Positions 39,417 to 48,758 of a stretch of 64,000 nt of DNA are shown here, piece by piece. The DNA comes from JAWSUT01 sp033549345 (lineage in GTDB: Bacteria; Bacillota; Dethiobacteria; Dethiobacterales; Dethiobacteraceae). The DNA lies in assembly GCA_033549345.1 (NCBI GenBank), contig JAWSUT010000002.1:78029-142028 (forward strand). The letters run 5' to 3'. Each line of letters begins with the position of its first letter. The stretch's first letter is position 1. The notes under the pieces were generated by a model. The model ran no database searches. It was not told the origin of the DNA and saw only the letters and a program-made list of their open reading frames with translations. A program made the position numbers and the translations under genes.

Positions 39417-40526
39417 TTGCCAAGTAAAGTGTATTTTACCGATATGAGAGCGAATGCCAAGCATGAAAGCCTGCCGCAGAAGGTAAACAAACTGTTTAAA
39501 GTTGCGGGGTTTGCCGATCTGATTGGTGACGATGAACTGATTGCGGTTAAGCTGCATTTTGGTGAAAAAGGCGGGACCGCCTTTATCCATCCGGTGTTTG
39601 CGCGGCAGGTGGTGGAGCGCGTCAAAGAAGCCGGCGGCAAACCGTTTCTGACCGACACGAATACGCTGTATGTGGGTGCGCGGGCTAACAGTGTGGACCA
39701 TATTCAGACAGCCCTTGAGAACGGCTTCTCCTATGCCACGGTGAATGCGCCAATTATCATTGCCGATGGCCTGTTCGGTAAGAACTTTGTGGAAGTGCCA
39801 ATCGGGGGAAAACATTTTGATGCTGTTAAAATCGGCAGCGAAGTGGCCAATGCCGACGGCATGATTGTTCTCTCACACACCAAAGGGCATATCGTCACCG
39901 GATTTGGCGGGACTCTGAAAAACCTGGGCATGGGCTGTGGCAACCGCGGCGGCAAGCAGATGATGCATTCTTCATTAAAGCCGAAGGTGGGCGAGGAAAA
40001 ATGCAAAATTTGCAAAACCTGCCTCAAGTGGTGCCCGGCGGACGCAATTCTGATTACGGAAAAAACGGCCGAGATAGAGCATGACAAGTGCATCGGCTGC
40101 GGCGAATGCACGGTCGTTTGCCCCACACGGGCCATTAAGATTCAGTGGAAGAGCGAGGCTCTGGATGTGCAGGAGCGCATGGCGGAATATGCCTGGGGAG
40201 CGGTGAAGGAAAAACAGGGAAAAGTCGGTTACTTTAATTTTGTGATGAATGTAACGCCTGACTGTGACTGCAACAGTTGGAGCGACGCATATATCGTAAA
40301 TGATGTGGGAATTTTGGCCTCGACAGATCCGGTGGCCATTGACCAGGCCGCAATTGATCTCATTAATGCGCAGGCCGGACTGAAGAACACACGGCTGGAA
40401 TCTAATTTTGCTCCGGGTGAAGACAAGTTTAAAGGCGTCTATCCCGAGGGGGACCATGAAGCCCAGCTGCGTCATGCAGAAAAATTAGGTATGGGCAGCC
40501 GCCAGTATGAACTGGTCAGGTTATAA
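39417..40526 (+). CDS. DUF362 protein with two [4Fe-4S] clusters
   Basis: 369 residues. A DUF362 domain (about 1-190 and 270-350: VAVKLHFGEKGGTAFIHP, GFGGTLKNLGMGCGNRGGK, GILASTDPVAIDQAAIDL) with an inserted 2x[4Fe-4S] ferredoxin (CKICKTCLKWCP and CIGCGECTVVCP). It is thought to be an electron-transfer or radical-chemistry protein in anaerobes; role unknown. TTG 39417 follows AAGGAGG. It is co-oriented with the 5-formyl-THF ligase, nine bases apart. Confidence 0.88.
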   Translation: MPSKVYFTDMRANAKHESLPQKVNKLFKVAGFADLIGDDELIAVKLHFGEKGGTAFIHPVFARQVVERVKEAGGKPFLTDTNTLYVGARANSVDHIQTALENGFSYATVNAPIIIADGLFGKNFVEVPIGGKHFDAVKIGSEVANADGMIVLSHTKGHIVTGFGGTLKNLGMGCGNRGGKQMMHSSLKPKVGEEKCKICKTCLKWCPADAILITEKTAEIEHDKCIGCGECTVVCPTRAIKIQWKSEALDVQERMAEYAWGAVKEKQGKVGYFNFVMNVTPDCDCNSWSDAYIVNDVGILASTDPVAIDQAAIDLINAQAGLKNTRLESNFAPGEDKFKGVYPEGDHEAQLRHAEKLGMGSRQYELVRL

Positions 40527-40535
40527 GGAGCAGCA

Positions 40536-41117
40536 ATGGAAGAAAAAAAAGCGCTGCGAAAAGATGTGCTTAGCCGCTGCAACCTTCTGAGCCGGGAGGA
40601 AGTGGAGCAATACAGTGAGCAGATAGCAGACAGGCTGTTTAATTTGCCGGAATACCGTGCAGCCGAAACGGTGATGTTTTTCCTGAACTTTGGCAGCGAA
40701 GTTATGACGCTGAAGATGGTACCGCAGGCGCTTGCCCAGGGAAAGCGCGTGGTGGCACCAAAAACAGAACATAAAGAGCGCCGCATGATCCTCTCGGAAA
40801 TTCTGGATGTGGAAGACGACCTGGCGCCGGGTATGTGGAATATTCCCGAGCCCAGGCCCGATAAACTGCGGATTCTGCAGCCCGCAGACATTGACTTTGT
40901 GGTGGTTCCCGGCGTAGCATTTGATGAGGAAGGCAACCGCCTGGGTTACGGTGGAGGGTATTACGATCGTTTCTTCACCCAGATTCGGGATGGTGTACCC
41001 CTGGTGGCACTTACCTTTGAGGTGCAAATCGTAGACAGGGTGCCGGTGGCGCCCTGGGACCGCAGGGTGGATATGATTGTTACCGAAAAGCGGGTAATTG
41101 ACTGCCGCCGTATCTAA
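40536..41117 (+). CDS. 5-formyltetrahydrofolate cyclo-ligase
   Basis: 193 residues. It converts 5-formyl-THF to 5,10-methenyl-THF with ATP, rescuing the folate pool. Signature NRLGYGGGYYDRF near residue 135; ATP-site KxxxR N-terminus (KALRKDVLSR). AAGGAG precedes ATG. Useful next to formate metabolism, and it fits a Wood-Ljungdahl-type organism (inference). Confidence 0.93.
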   Translation: MEEKKALRKDVLSRCNLLSREEVEQYSEQIADRLFNLPEYRAAETVMFFLNFGSEVMTLKMVPQALAQGKRVVAPKTEHKERRMILSEILDVEDDLAPGMWNIPEPRPDKLRILQPADIDFVVVPGVAFDEEGNRLGYGGGYYDRFFTQIRDGVPLVALTFEVQIVDRVPVAPWDRRVDMIVTEKRVIDCRRI

Positions 41118-41138
41118 ACAGATGAATAAAAAAAGGTT

Positions 41139-41169
41139 GAAGCGCGACCCGAGGGCTGCGCTTCTTTTA
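41139..41169 (+). terminator. Intrinsic terminator
   Basis: GAAGCGC/GCGCTTC around a 12-base loop, then TTTTA. Confidence 0.75.
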
Positions 41170-41210
41170 CGTTTACAATAAGGATTCACCTGAAAATTTT
41201 GATGCAAAAA

Positions 41211-41235
41211 AGGAAAAAAGAGCAGAAAGTCGAAT
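41211..41235 (+). promoter_or_regulatory. Sigma-H-like promoter of the formate dehydrogenase operon
   Basis: AAGGAAAA (AGGA 41211-41214), 17 bases, GAATAG (41232); reads AGTCGAATAG. A long leader of about 130 bases follows, with direct repeats GTTACGTT (41287 and 41311) and no other recognised signal. Confidence 0.6.
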
Positions 41236-41368
41236 AGATAGTATGAATAGTGCCATTTTTTTTTTAATTTATACAAATCCCCATTTGTTACGTTAGTCCC
41301 GCCAGAGAGTTACGTTCTAAGTGAGATGCATATCGCTTTTAAAATTAATGTAAAGGGGGGGAGTTTTT

Positions 41369-41833
41369 ATGTGTGTTGAAAAGAAGGAAGTCGGGTTGAG
41401 TGATGTATTTGCCAGGTTTAAAGGCAAGCGGGAGGAATTGATTCCGATTCTGCAGGCTACCCAAAACGTCTATGGCTATCTGCCGCAGGATGCAATGAAA
41501 CAAATAGCCAAGTTTGTTTCCATGCCCGAGAGCCAGGTGTATGGCGTGGCAACTTTTTTTGCGCAGTTTTACTTTACCCGTCGCGGCAAGCACCAGGTAA
41601 AGGTTTGCTACGGTACAGCGTGCCACGTAAAAGGTGCAACGCGTGTGCTTGAAGCCTTCGAGCGCGGCCTTGGCATAGAGTGCGACTGCACGTCCGAGGA
41701 CTACGAATACAGCCTCGAGAAAGTGGCCTGTGTCGGTTCCTGTGCGTTGGCTCCGGTGGTTGTGGTGGACGAAGAAGTTTACGGACAGGTTGACCCCGGC
41801 AAAGTCGCCGAAATTCTTGATAAGAAGAAATAA
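41369..41833 (+). CDS. NuoE-like [2Fe-2S] subunit of NAD(P)-dependent formate dehydrogenase/hydrogenase
   Basis: 154 residues, thioredoxin-like [2Fe-2S] protein. Ligands in CYGTACHVKGA and CVGSCALAP (CX4C ... CX3C). It passes electrons between the NuoF-like flavoprotein and the catalytic subunit. GGGGGG site before the ATG. First gene of the operon NuoE-NuoF-FdhA, expressed from a sigma-H-like promoter. Confidence 0.93.
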   Translation: MCVEKKEVGLSDVFARFKGKREELIPILQATQNVYGYLPQDAMKQIAKFVSMPESQVYGVATFFAQFYFTRRGKHQVKVCYGTACHVKGATRVLEAFERGLGIECDCTSEDYEYSLEKVACVGSCALAPVVVVDEEVYGQVDPGKVAEILDKKK

Positions 41834-41864
41834 GCATTACGTGAGGGAGAGGAGGTTGGAACTA

Positions 41865-43793
41865 TTGAAGGCAGATTCACCATCCAGAATTGCAGAGATA
41901 AAAGAAAACTGTAAGACTGCATATGACAGACAGAAAACCCGTTTTCTGGTCTGTGCCGGTACCGGCTGCGTAGCCGGCGGTTCCCTGGCGGTCTACCGGG
42001 AGCTGAAACGCCTCATCAGCGAAAAAGGGATTGATGTTGACGTCGAGCTGTTGTTTGAAGGCAAGGAAAGTGAGGCCGGAGTGGCTGTGAGCGGCTGTCA
42101 TGGTTTTTGCCAGATGGGGCCGCTGGTGCGCTTTGAGCCCAAAGGTATTTTCTATACAAAGGTAAAGGCCTCTGATGTGCCTGAAATCGTGGAAGCTTCA
42201 CTTGAAAAGGATACAGTGGTTGAACATTTGCTTTATGAGAACACCGACGGCAGCCGCTGCCTGACCGAGCACGAGGTTCCCTTCTACAACAGGCAGCAGC
42301 GGATTGTGCTGGATAAATGCGGGATCATCAACCCTGAAGACATCCGTGAGTATTTTGCAGCCGACGGCTACCAGGCGCTGGCGAAAATTCTTCAGGACTA
42401 CACCCCTGAGCAGGTTATCGACGTTGTAACCGAATCCGGCCTGCGTGGCCGTGGAGGTGCAGGCTTTCCGGTGGGCAGGAAGTGGTTGTCCTGTCTGAAA
42501 GCACCGGGCCAGCCGAAATATGTGGTTTGCAACGGTGACGAAGGAGACCCCGGCGCGTTTATGGACCGCTCGGTGCTGGAGGGGAACCCGCATGCCGTTA
42601 TTGAAGGTATGATAATTTCCGCGTTTGCCATCGGCGCCAGCTATGGCTATATCTACGTGCGCGCTGAGTATCCCCTGGCAGTGGCGCGCCTGCAAGAAGC
42701 TCTGCAGCAGGCACGGGAATGGGGAGTACTGGGCGACGATATCATGGGAACAGGGTTTAGTTTTGACCTTGAAGTATTCCAGGGGGCCGGCGCTTTTGTG
42801 TGCGGCGAGTCCACAGCGCTTGTCCGTTCAATAGAAGGTTACCGCGGAATGCCCAAGCCCCTGCCCAGGCCCCGCACCACCGAGGTAGGGCTGCGGGACA
42901 AACCGACGCTTTTAAATAACGTGAAAACGTTTGCCTTTATTCCCGATATCATCAGAAACGGTGCGGAGTGGTTTAGGTCCACCGGTACCGAAGGCAGCCC
43001 GGGTACGGCGGTATTTGCCCTGACCGGGAAAATTCAAAACAGCGGGCTGATTGAAGTGCCCATGGGGATTAAGCTGCATGAAATTATCTATGATATCGGC
43101 GGCGGTGTACCCAACGGCAAGGAATTTAAAGCGGTTCAGACCGGTGGTCCGTCCGGCGGCTGTCTGCCGGCCGATATGCTGGATCTGGAAGTCGACTTTG
43201 ATTCCCTGGTAAAAGTGGGTTCCATGATGGGCTCCGGCGGTATGATTATCCTGGACGAAACATCATGCATGGTTGATATCGCCAGATATTTCGTGGAGTT
43301 TACCGTGGAAGAATCCTGCGGACAGTGTGCGCCCTGCCGCGACGGCATGTACCAGATGCTGAAAATCCTGCAGGATATTACCTCCGGCAAAGGCAGGCCG
43401 GAAGATCTGACCCGGCTGGAGGAGATGGGCAAAGCGATTATTGCCGGTTCCATCTGCGGCCTGGGCCAGAGCGCACCCAACCCGGTTCTCAGTACACTGC
43501 ATCACTTCCGTCATGAATACGATGCACATATTCATGACAAGAGCTGTCCGGCCCTGAACTGTAAGGAGTTAATTGCCTACTGGATTGATCCGGACAAGTG
43601 CAAGGCGTGCGGGCTCTGCCGCAAGAACTGTCCCACCGATGCGATTAGCGGCGAAAAGAAGGTGCCGCATGTTATTGAGCAGGCCAAATGTTCCAAGTGC
43701 GGGATCTGTATTGATAATTGCCCGGACAAGTTCAGTGCTATTTCCAAGATAACCGGCAACCAGCGGATTGAGATCCTAGAGGGGGTGAAATAA
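41865..43793 (+). CDS. NuoF-like flavoprotein subunit (NADH-binding) of formate dehydrogenase
   Basis: 642 residues. An N-terminal [2Fe-2S] thioredoxin-like part (about 1-110: CAGTGCVAGG, CHGFCQMGP), FMN/NAD core (SGLRGRGGAGFPVGRKW; GDEGDPGAFMDRS), SLBB, the [4Fe-4S] site ESCGQCAPCRDG and a C-terminal 2x[4Fe-4S] ferredoxin (CKACGLCRKNCP, CSKCGICIDNCP). It takes NAD(P)H or ferredoxin electrons; the design is shared with electron-bifurcating hydrogenases and formate dehydrogenases. TTG 41865 is nine bases after GGAGG. FdhA follows three bases on. Confidence 0.94.
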   Translation: MKADSPSRIAEIKENCKTAYDRQKTRFLVCAGTGCVAGGSLAVYRELKRLISEKGIDVDVELLFEGKESEAGVAVSGCHGFCQMGPLVRFEPKGIFYTKVKASDVPEIVEASLEKDTVVEHLLYENTDGSRCLTEHEVPFYNRQQRIVLDKCGIINPEDIREYFAADGYQALAKILQDYTPEQVIDVVTESGLRGRGGAGFPVGRKWLSCLKAPGQPKYVVCNGDEGDPGAFMDRSVLEGNPHAVIEGMIISAFAIGASYGYIYVRAEYPLAVARLQEALQQAREWGVLGDDIMGTGFSFDLEVFQGAGAFVCGESTALVRSIEGYRGMPKPLPRPRTTEVGLRDKPTLLNNVKTFAFIPDIIRNGAEWFRSTGTEGSPGTAVFALTGKIQNSGLIEVPMGIKLHEIIYDIGGGVPNGKEFKAVQTGGPSGGCLPADMLDLEVDFDSLVKVGSMMGSGGMIILDETSCMVDIARYFVEFTVEESCGQCAPCRDGMYQMLKILQDITSGKGRPEDLTRLEEMGKAIIAGSICGLGQSAPNPVLSTLHHFRHEYDAHIHDKSCPALNCKELIAYWIDPDKCKACGLCRKNCPTDAISGEKKVPHVIEQAKCSKCGICIDNCPDKFSAISKITGNQRIEILEGVK

Positions 43794-43796
43794 ATA

Positions 43797-46463
43797 ATGC
43801 CCAAAATTTATATTGACGGCCTGGAAATCATGGCGGCGGAAGGTGTCACAGTTCTGGAAGCTGCCAGGGAAGCCGGCATCTATATTCCGTATCTCTGCTA
43901 CCACCCGGATCTGTCCACGTTTGGCGGCTGCAGGGTCTGTATGGTGGACATTAACGGCAAGCTGGTCACAGCCTGCCGCGCACCGGTAACCGAGGGCATG
44001 GAGGTGCTTACGGATACACCCATGGTAGCTCTGGTCCGCCGGGTTACTGTGGAGATGATTCTCGCCAACCACAACCCGGACTGCCAGTCCTGTGTCCGCA
44101 ACAATGACTGCGAGCTGCAGCAGGTCTCCGCATACGTTGGCATTACCGATGAGGAACTAAACAGCCTGCGGCGCGGCATGAGCGAGGTGCCCACCGACAA
44201 ATCAAACCCGTTTTTCAATATGGATCATTCCCGTTGTATTCTCTGTGGCATTTGCGTCCGCACCTGCCAGGAGATTAACGGTGTGGCTGCCATTGACTTC
44301 AGCCACCGGGGCACGGAGACCAGGGTCAGCACACTGAGCAGCGGGCCGTGGGTGGAATCGAAGTGTGAATCCTGCGGTGAATGTGTGGACCGTTGTCCAA
44401 CAGGGGCTCTGGCACTTAAGACACACGAAAGGCCGGCCAGGGAAGTCAAAACAACCTGCAGCTACTGCGGTGTCGGTTGCGGACTTTATCTTGGCGTCCG
44501 TGGTGACAACGTTGTTTCCGTCCGCGGCGACAAAGAAAACCCGGTGAACAGAGGGCAGCTTTGTGTTAAAGGACGGTTTGGCTACAACTTTATCAACCAT
44601 CCCGACCGCCTCACCACACCGCTGATCAAGCGCGACGGTGAGTTCGTGGAAGCATCGTGGGATGAAGCTTTGGACCTTGTGGCAGCCAAATGGAAGGAAA
44701 TTCTCGATGAATCGGGACCAAAAGCTTTTGGTGCCATCAGTTCTGCACGCTGTACTACGGAGGATAATTACCTCTTTGCCAAACTGGCCCGCTCACTGGG
44801 GTCAAACAACGTAGACCACTGCGCCCGTCTCTGACACGCTCCCACCGTGGCCGGTCTGGCCACCGTACTGGGTAGTGGTGCAATGACAAACACCATTGGT
44901 GAAGTGGAAACAGCAAAAGCCGTTTTTGTAATTGGCTCCAACACCACAGAAAACCACCCGATAATCGGGTACAGACTCCGCAAAGCGGTAAGAGACGGTG
45001 CCCGGCTGATTGTGGCCGACCCGCGCCGGATTCCGCTGGTGGATGTGGCAGATGTTCATTTACCGCTGCAGCCGGGTACCGATGTGGCGCTGATTAACGC
45101 CATGCTGCATGTCGTTATCAAAGAAGGCCTGGCCGACGAAGAGTTTATTGCCGGCCGGACCGAAGGCTTTGATGCGGTGAAGGAAATTGTTGAGAAGTAT
45201 ACTCCGGAATATGCTGCGGAAATTACCGGCGTACCGGCGGAAGATATTATCAAAGCGGCAAGGCTTTACGGTGAAGCCGAAAGTGCGGCGATTCTCTATA
45301 CAATGGGTGTCACACAGCACACCAGCGGCACGGAAAATGTCCTTTCCCTGGCCAACCTGGTTATGGCCACCGGAAACTTTGGCAAGCCGCATGGCGGCCT
45401 AAACCCCCTGCGCGGCCAGAACAACGTACAGGGTGCCTGTGACATGGGGGCCCTGCCCACAGTGTTGACCGGTTATCAGCCTGTGGCCAACCCTGAAGTA
45501 CTTGCCAAGTTTTCAGAGGCGTGGGGAGTCAGGCTCTCCGACAAGCCGGGGATGACCATGACCGACATGTTTAGAGCTGCTGCGGAAGACCGCATTCGCG
45601 CCATGTATATTATGGGTGAGAATCCGCTTCTCAGCGATCCCGACGGAGGCCATATCTGTGACTGCCTGGAGAAAATGGATTTTCTGGTTGTCCAGGACAT
45701 TTTCCTTACGGAAACAGCACAACTGGCTGATGTGGTACTGCCCGCTGCAAGCTTTGCCGAAAAAGAGGGCACATTTGTAAATACGGAACGCCGTGTTCAG
45801 CGTGTGCGCCAGGCGGTCAAACCCCGTGGCGAGTCCAAACCGGACTGGGAAATTATCACACTGCTGGCCCAAAAATTCGGTTTTGCCTGGCAGTATGATT
45901 CTCCAAAGCAGATCCTTGCCGAGATTGCAGAACTTACACCCAGCTATGCGGGCCTCTCCTATGAGCGGCTGGAACAGGGCGGCATTCAGTGGCCCTGCCC
46001 GGACAAAGACCACCCGGGAACTCCGATTCTGCATGTGGGTAAATTCAGCCGCGGCCTCGGTACGTTTAGTCCGGTAGAGTTCAGGCTCTCCGCCGAGCAG
46101 GCCGACGAAGAATATCCCTTCCTGCTCACCACCGGCCGCAGCCTGTATCAGTATCACACAGGTACAATGACACGGAAAACAGAGGGGTTAAACCAGTTCC
46201 ACAAAGAAGAACTGATGGAACTTAACCCCGCAGACGCGGAAGCGCTGGGGGTCACAGCAGAAGACACGGTCACCGTGGCCTCCCGCCGCGGTCAGGTGAA
46301 GACCAAAGTGCGCCTGACCGATCGTGTAAAGCCCGGCGTGGTCTTCATGACTTTCCACTTCGCGGAAACCGCAGCCAACCTGCTAACAAACCCGGAAGTG
46401 TGCCATATTGCCAAAACACCTGAACTGAAAGTCTGTGCCGTCCGTCTTGAAAAAGCACAATAA
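43797..46463 (+). CDS. fdhA: Formate dehydrogenase catalytic subunit, selenoprotein (Sec by TGA 44832-44834)
   Basis: 888 residues once TGA at codon 346 is read as selenocysteine; a caller would split it at 44834. N-terminus: [2Fe-2S] Cys 34, 45, 48, 60; a His-Cys3 [4Fe-4S] site (HNPDCQSCVRNNDC, residues 92-105); two ferredoxin clusters (CILCGICVRTC, CESCGECVDRC); the Mo-Fe4S4 domain (CSYCGVGCGL ... GQLCVKG) and the molybdopterin domains. The Sec lies in the family position HCARL-Sec-HAPTVAGL, binding the Mo/W. It oxidises formate or reduces CO2. Partners NuoE/NuoF are just upstream and fdhD lies at 48759. Confidence 0.96.
44832..44863 (+). promoter_or_regulatory. Selenocysteine codon and bacterial SECIS hairpin of fdhA
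   Basis: UGA at 44832-44834. A GUGGCC-GGUCU-GGCCAC stem-loop (44847-44863) has the apical GGUCU known from the E. coli fdhF SECIS, 12 bases after the UGA. It is the site for SelB delivery. Confidence 0.88.
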
Positions 46464-46504
46464 AACACAAAAGCGAGTGCCGTCAGGCACTCGCTTTTGT
46501 GTTT
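46464..46504 (+). terminator. Intrinsic terminator after fdhA
   Basis: AACACAAAAGCGAGTGCC-GTCA-GGCACTCGCTTTTGTGTT, an 18-bp stem. Confidence 0.92.
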
Positions 46505-46517
46505 TGCTGATATACGG

Positions 46518-46545
46518 TTGACTTTTTCTGAATAGTTAGTATACT
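46518..46545 (+). promoter_or_regulatory. Promoter of the MarR operon
   Basis: TTGACT (46518-46523), 16 bases, TATACT (46540-46545). Confidence 0.7.
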
Positions 46546-46557
46546 AATAGTTAGTAT
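46533..46557 (+). promoter_or_regulatory. Operator candidate: direct repeats with a palindrome
   Basis: TAGTTAGTAT at 46533-46542 and 46548-46557; the first is part of the palindrome TTAGTATACTAA (46536-46547) over the -10 box. Probably the target of the MarR-type protein encoded next. Confidence 0.6.
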
Positions 46558-46586
46558 GAAAACATTATAAAGTGGTGGTGGTCAGG

Positions 46587-47057
46587 TTGGATGATATCAG
46601 TCAAAACTTAGGATATCTGCTCAGCAGAGTATCACGAATGATAAAGTGGAAATTTGCGAGTAAACTGAAAGAATATAATCTGACCCCTGCACAATGGGGT
46701 CTCATTAAAGACATTAGTGTCCAGGAAGAAAAGCAGGTGGCTGATCTACAAAACTTTACACCGGCGATGATTGCGCAGCGGCTTTATCTGGACCGTCCCA
46801 CTGTTTCCGGGGTTATTGACAGGGCGGTGAAAAATGGCTGGGTAGAACGCTTAAATAACCCGGAGGACAGGCGTTCGCAGATCATCCGGCTAACCGGCCA
46901 ATCCAGGTCGCTAATCGGTGAGCTCAACTGCTTGGGAAATGAAATTATGGAGTACAGTGTTACAGGCCTGTCTGCACAGGAAATAAATATGCTGAAAATG
47001 TTCCTTACTAAGATGATCCATAATTTATCAGAGGATCCGGAGGGCGTTCATGGGTAA
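46587..47057 (+). CDS. MarR-family transcriptional regulator
   Basis: 156 residues. A winged-helix MarR fold: ALTPAQWGLI-like helix (NLTPAQWGLIKDIS), recognition helix LDRPTVSGVIDRAVKNGWVER and wing NPEDRRSQIIRLT. It probably represses its own operon through the palindrome at 46536 in response to a ligand. The start is ambiguous: a GTG run from 46572 or the TTG 46587 used here. It overlaps the next gene by eight bases. Confidence 0.88.
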   Translation: MDDISQNLGYLLSRVSRMIKWKFASKLKEYNLTPAQWGLIKDISVQEEKQVADLQNFTPAMIAQRLYLDRPTVSGVIDRAVKNGWVERLNNPEDRRSQIIRLTGQSRSLIGELNCLGNEIMEYSVTGLSAQEINMLKMFLTKMIHNLSEDPEGVHG

Positions 47058-47910
47058 GAAAGTATTTATTACAGGCATGACTGGGAATGTGGGGAGTGAA
47101 GTGGCCCATGCACTGTACAAAATGGGATATCCGTTTAGTGCCGGCGTAAGGAACATCAGGCAGGCAAGGGAAATATTTGGCAGTCAGTATGAATATGTGG
47201 AGTTTGATTTTTTAAACCCGTCCACATATGCCGGGGCATTGGCGGGAAGCGATAAACTTTTTCTGATACGTCCCCCGGCGTTGGCCGATTTCCGGCGGCA
47301 AATAAGACCATTTCTGGATTTTGCCGTCCAGGCAGGCGTGAAACGCATTGTCTTTTTATCCCTGATGGGGGTTGAGCGAAACCCGATTCCACCTCACTAC
47401 AGAATAGAAAAATATATCCGGTCGTTACAGATTCCCTATACATTTCTGCGTCCCAGCTTTTTTATGCAGAATTTACACCAGGCGCATTGTGAAGATATAA
47501 AAAAGCGAAGCAATATTTATATTCCTGCAGGCCGTGCAAAAATCAGCTTTATCGATACCAGGGATATCGGTGAGATCGGGGCAAAGGTTTTTTGGGATCC
47601 GATCCATGAAAACCAGGCATATACGTTGACAGGACAAGACGCGTTGAACTATGAGCAGGTGGCTGAAATCTTTACATCGGTTTTAGGCAGAAAGATTATT
47701 TACGCCAACCCGTCTCCTTTTGCTTTCCGCAAAGCCATGATCGGGCGGGGAGTAGATAAAAAATATGTAAACGTTATGGTTGCTTTATATCTGACAACAA
47801 GGATGGGAATGGCTAAAGCTGTAAGTGCCGATACTGCGGATTTACTCGGCAGGGCGCCGGGGACAGTAAGGAATTATGTGCAAGACTATGCAAGATACTG
47901 GGAGGAATGA
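47050..47910 (+). CDS. NmrA-like NAD(P)-binding protein
   Basis: 286 residues. An atypical short-chain dehydrogenase: Rossmann GMTGNVGSEVAHAL at the N-terminus, then VKRIVFLSLMGVER and YRIEKYIRSLQIPYTFLRPSFF. It resembles NmrA/HSCARG-type sensors or quinone oxidoreductase (QorB). In operon with MarR and a nitroreductase, suggesting a stress response to quinones or other electrophiles. Four bases separate it from the next gene. Confidence 0.85.
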   Translation: MGKKVFITGMTGNVGSEVAHALYKMGYPFSAGVRNIRQAREIFGSQYEYVEFDFLNPSTYAGALAGSDKLFLIRPPALADFRRQIRPFLDFAVQAGVKRIVFLSLMGVERNPIPPHYRIEKYIRSLQIPYTFLRPSFFMQNLHQAHCEDIKKRSNIYIPAGRAKISFIDTRDIGEIGAKVFWDPIHENQAYTLTGQDALNYEQVAEIFTSVLGRKIIYANPSPFAFRKAMIGRGVDKKYVNVMVALYLTTRMGMAKAVSADTADLLGRAPGTVRNYVQDYARYWEE

Positions 47911-47913
47911 AGC

Positions 47914-48471
47914 ATGAATGAAACGCTGGCCATAATCAAGAGGAGAAGAAGTCTCCGAGAGTTCCTGACAGAACAGATTAAGGATGCAGATTTAGCTGCC
48001 GTTCTGGAAGCGGGAACATATGCCCCAACCGCCGCAAATCAGCAGCCCTGGCATTTTACTGTGATTCAGAATGCAAAACTGTTACAGGAAATGTCCGATG
48101 ATCTGATTGAGCATCTACAAGCTGCGGGGGATCCGAGGTTTGCACATATTGCAGGGGCTAAAAACTTTCATGTTTTCCATAGGGCACCAACGGCTGTTTT
48201 AATTAGTGGAGAAGAATCCGCTTTAATGCCCCAGGCCGACTGTGCCGCAGCTGCGCAGAATATGCTGCTGGCAGCCGAATCCCTGGGACTGGGTTCCTGC
48301 TGGGTCAACCTATCTGTTCACCTTTTTGCCGGTGAAAAGAGCGGGCTGTGGAAGCAGCGGCTTGGCGTGCCGGATGGTTACAGGCCGATGTATTCCATCG
48401 CTCTTGGCTGCAAAGCGTCTGAGCGTGAAGCCGCACCGAGGCGTGAAGGGGTAATTAACTATATTAAATAA
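47914..48471 (+). CDS. Nitroreductase-family flavoprotein
   Basis: 185 residues, FMN/NAD(P)H-dependent. N-terminal FMN site KRRRSLREFLTEQIKD, TYAPTAANQQPWHFTVIQN and the C-terminal GLGSCWVNL motif. It reduces quinones or nitro compounds. The third gene of the MarR operon, regulated with it. GGGAGG precedes the ATG. Confidence 0.92.
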   Translation: MNETLAIIKRRRSLREFLTEQIKDADLAAVLEAGTYAPTAANQQPWHFTVIQNAKLLQEMSDDLIEHLQAAGDPRFAHIAGAKNFHVFHRAPTAVLISGEESALMPQADCAAAAQNMLLAAESLGLGSCWVNLSVHLFAGEKSGLWKQRLGVPDGYRPMYSIALGCKASEREAAPRREGVINYIK

Positions 48472-48514
48472 CTCCAGTAATCTGTCCTGTGCACCAGCTT
48501 ATACAATTCAGAGA

Positions 48515-48549
48515 CTGTTAAAACCAAGCCACCGGCTTGGTTTTAACAG
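48515..48549 (+). terminator. 16-bp inverted repeat after the nitroreductase gene, probable terminator
   Basis: CTGTTAAAACCAAGCC-ACC-GGCTTGGTTTTAACAG. The four T are in the stem and no T run follows. From 48550 to 48758 I see a short GAGTCAGGCTCCC repeat-like word and a weak AAGGGAT...GAATAA box, a possible fdhD promoter. Confidence 0.5.
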
Positions 48550-48758
48550 TGTATTGCATATGGACAGTTTAGCTCCCCGGTGAATCAAATCAGCTGTATC
48601 CAGGAAAAATTAAACTTGAGTCAGGCTCCCTTTTCCCGAAAAAATGGTACTGTAAAATTGAACAAGTATGTAATAAAAGTTGAATCAGTCCCCGGGTTTG
48701 GGGGAAGGGATTTGTGTGGATTTGTAGAATAATGTAGTTGATGGTGGAGGTTAATAAG

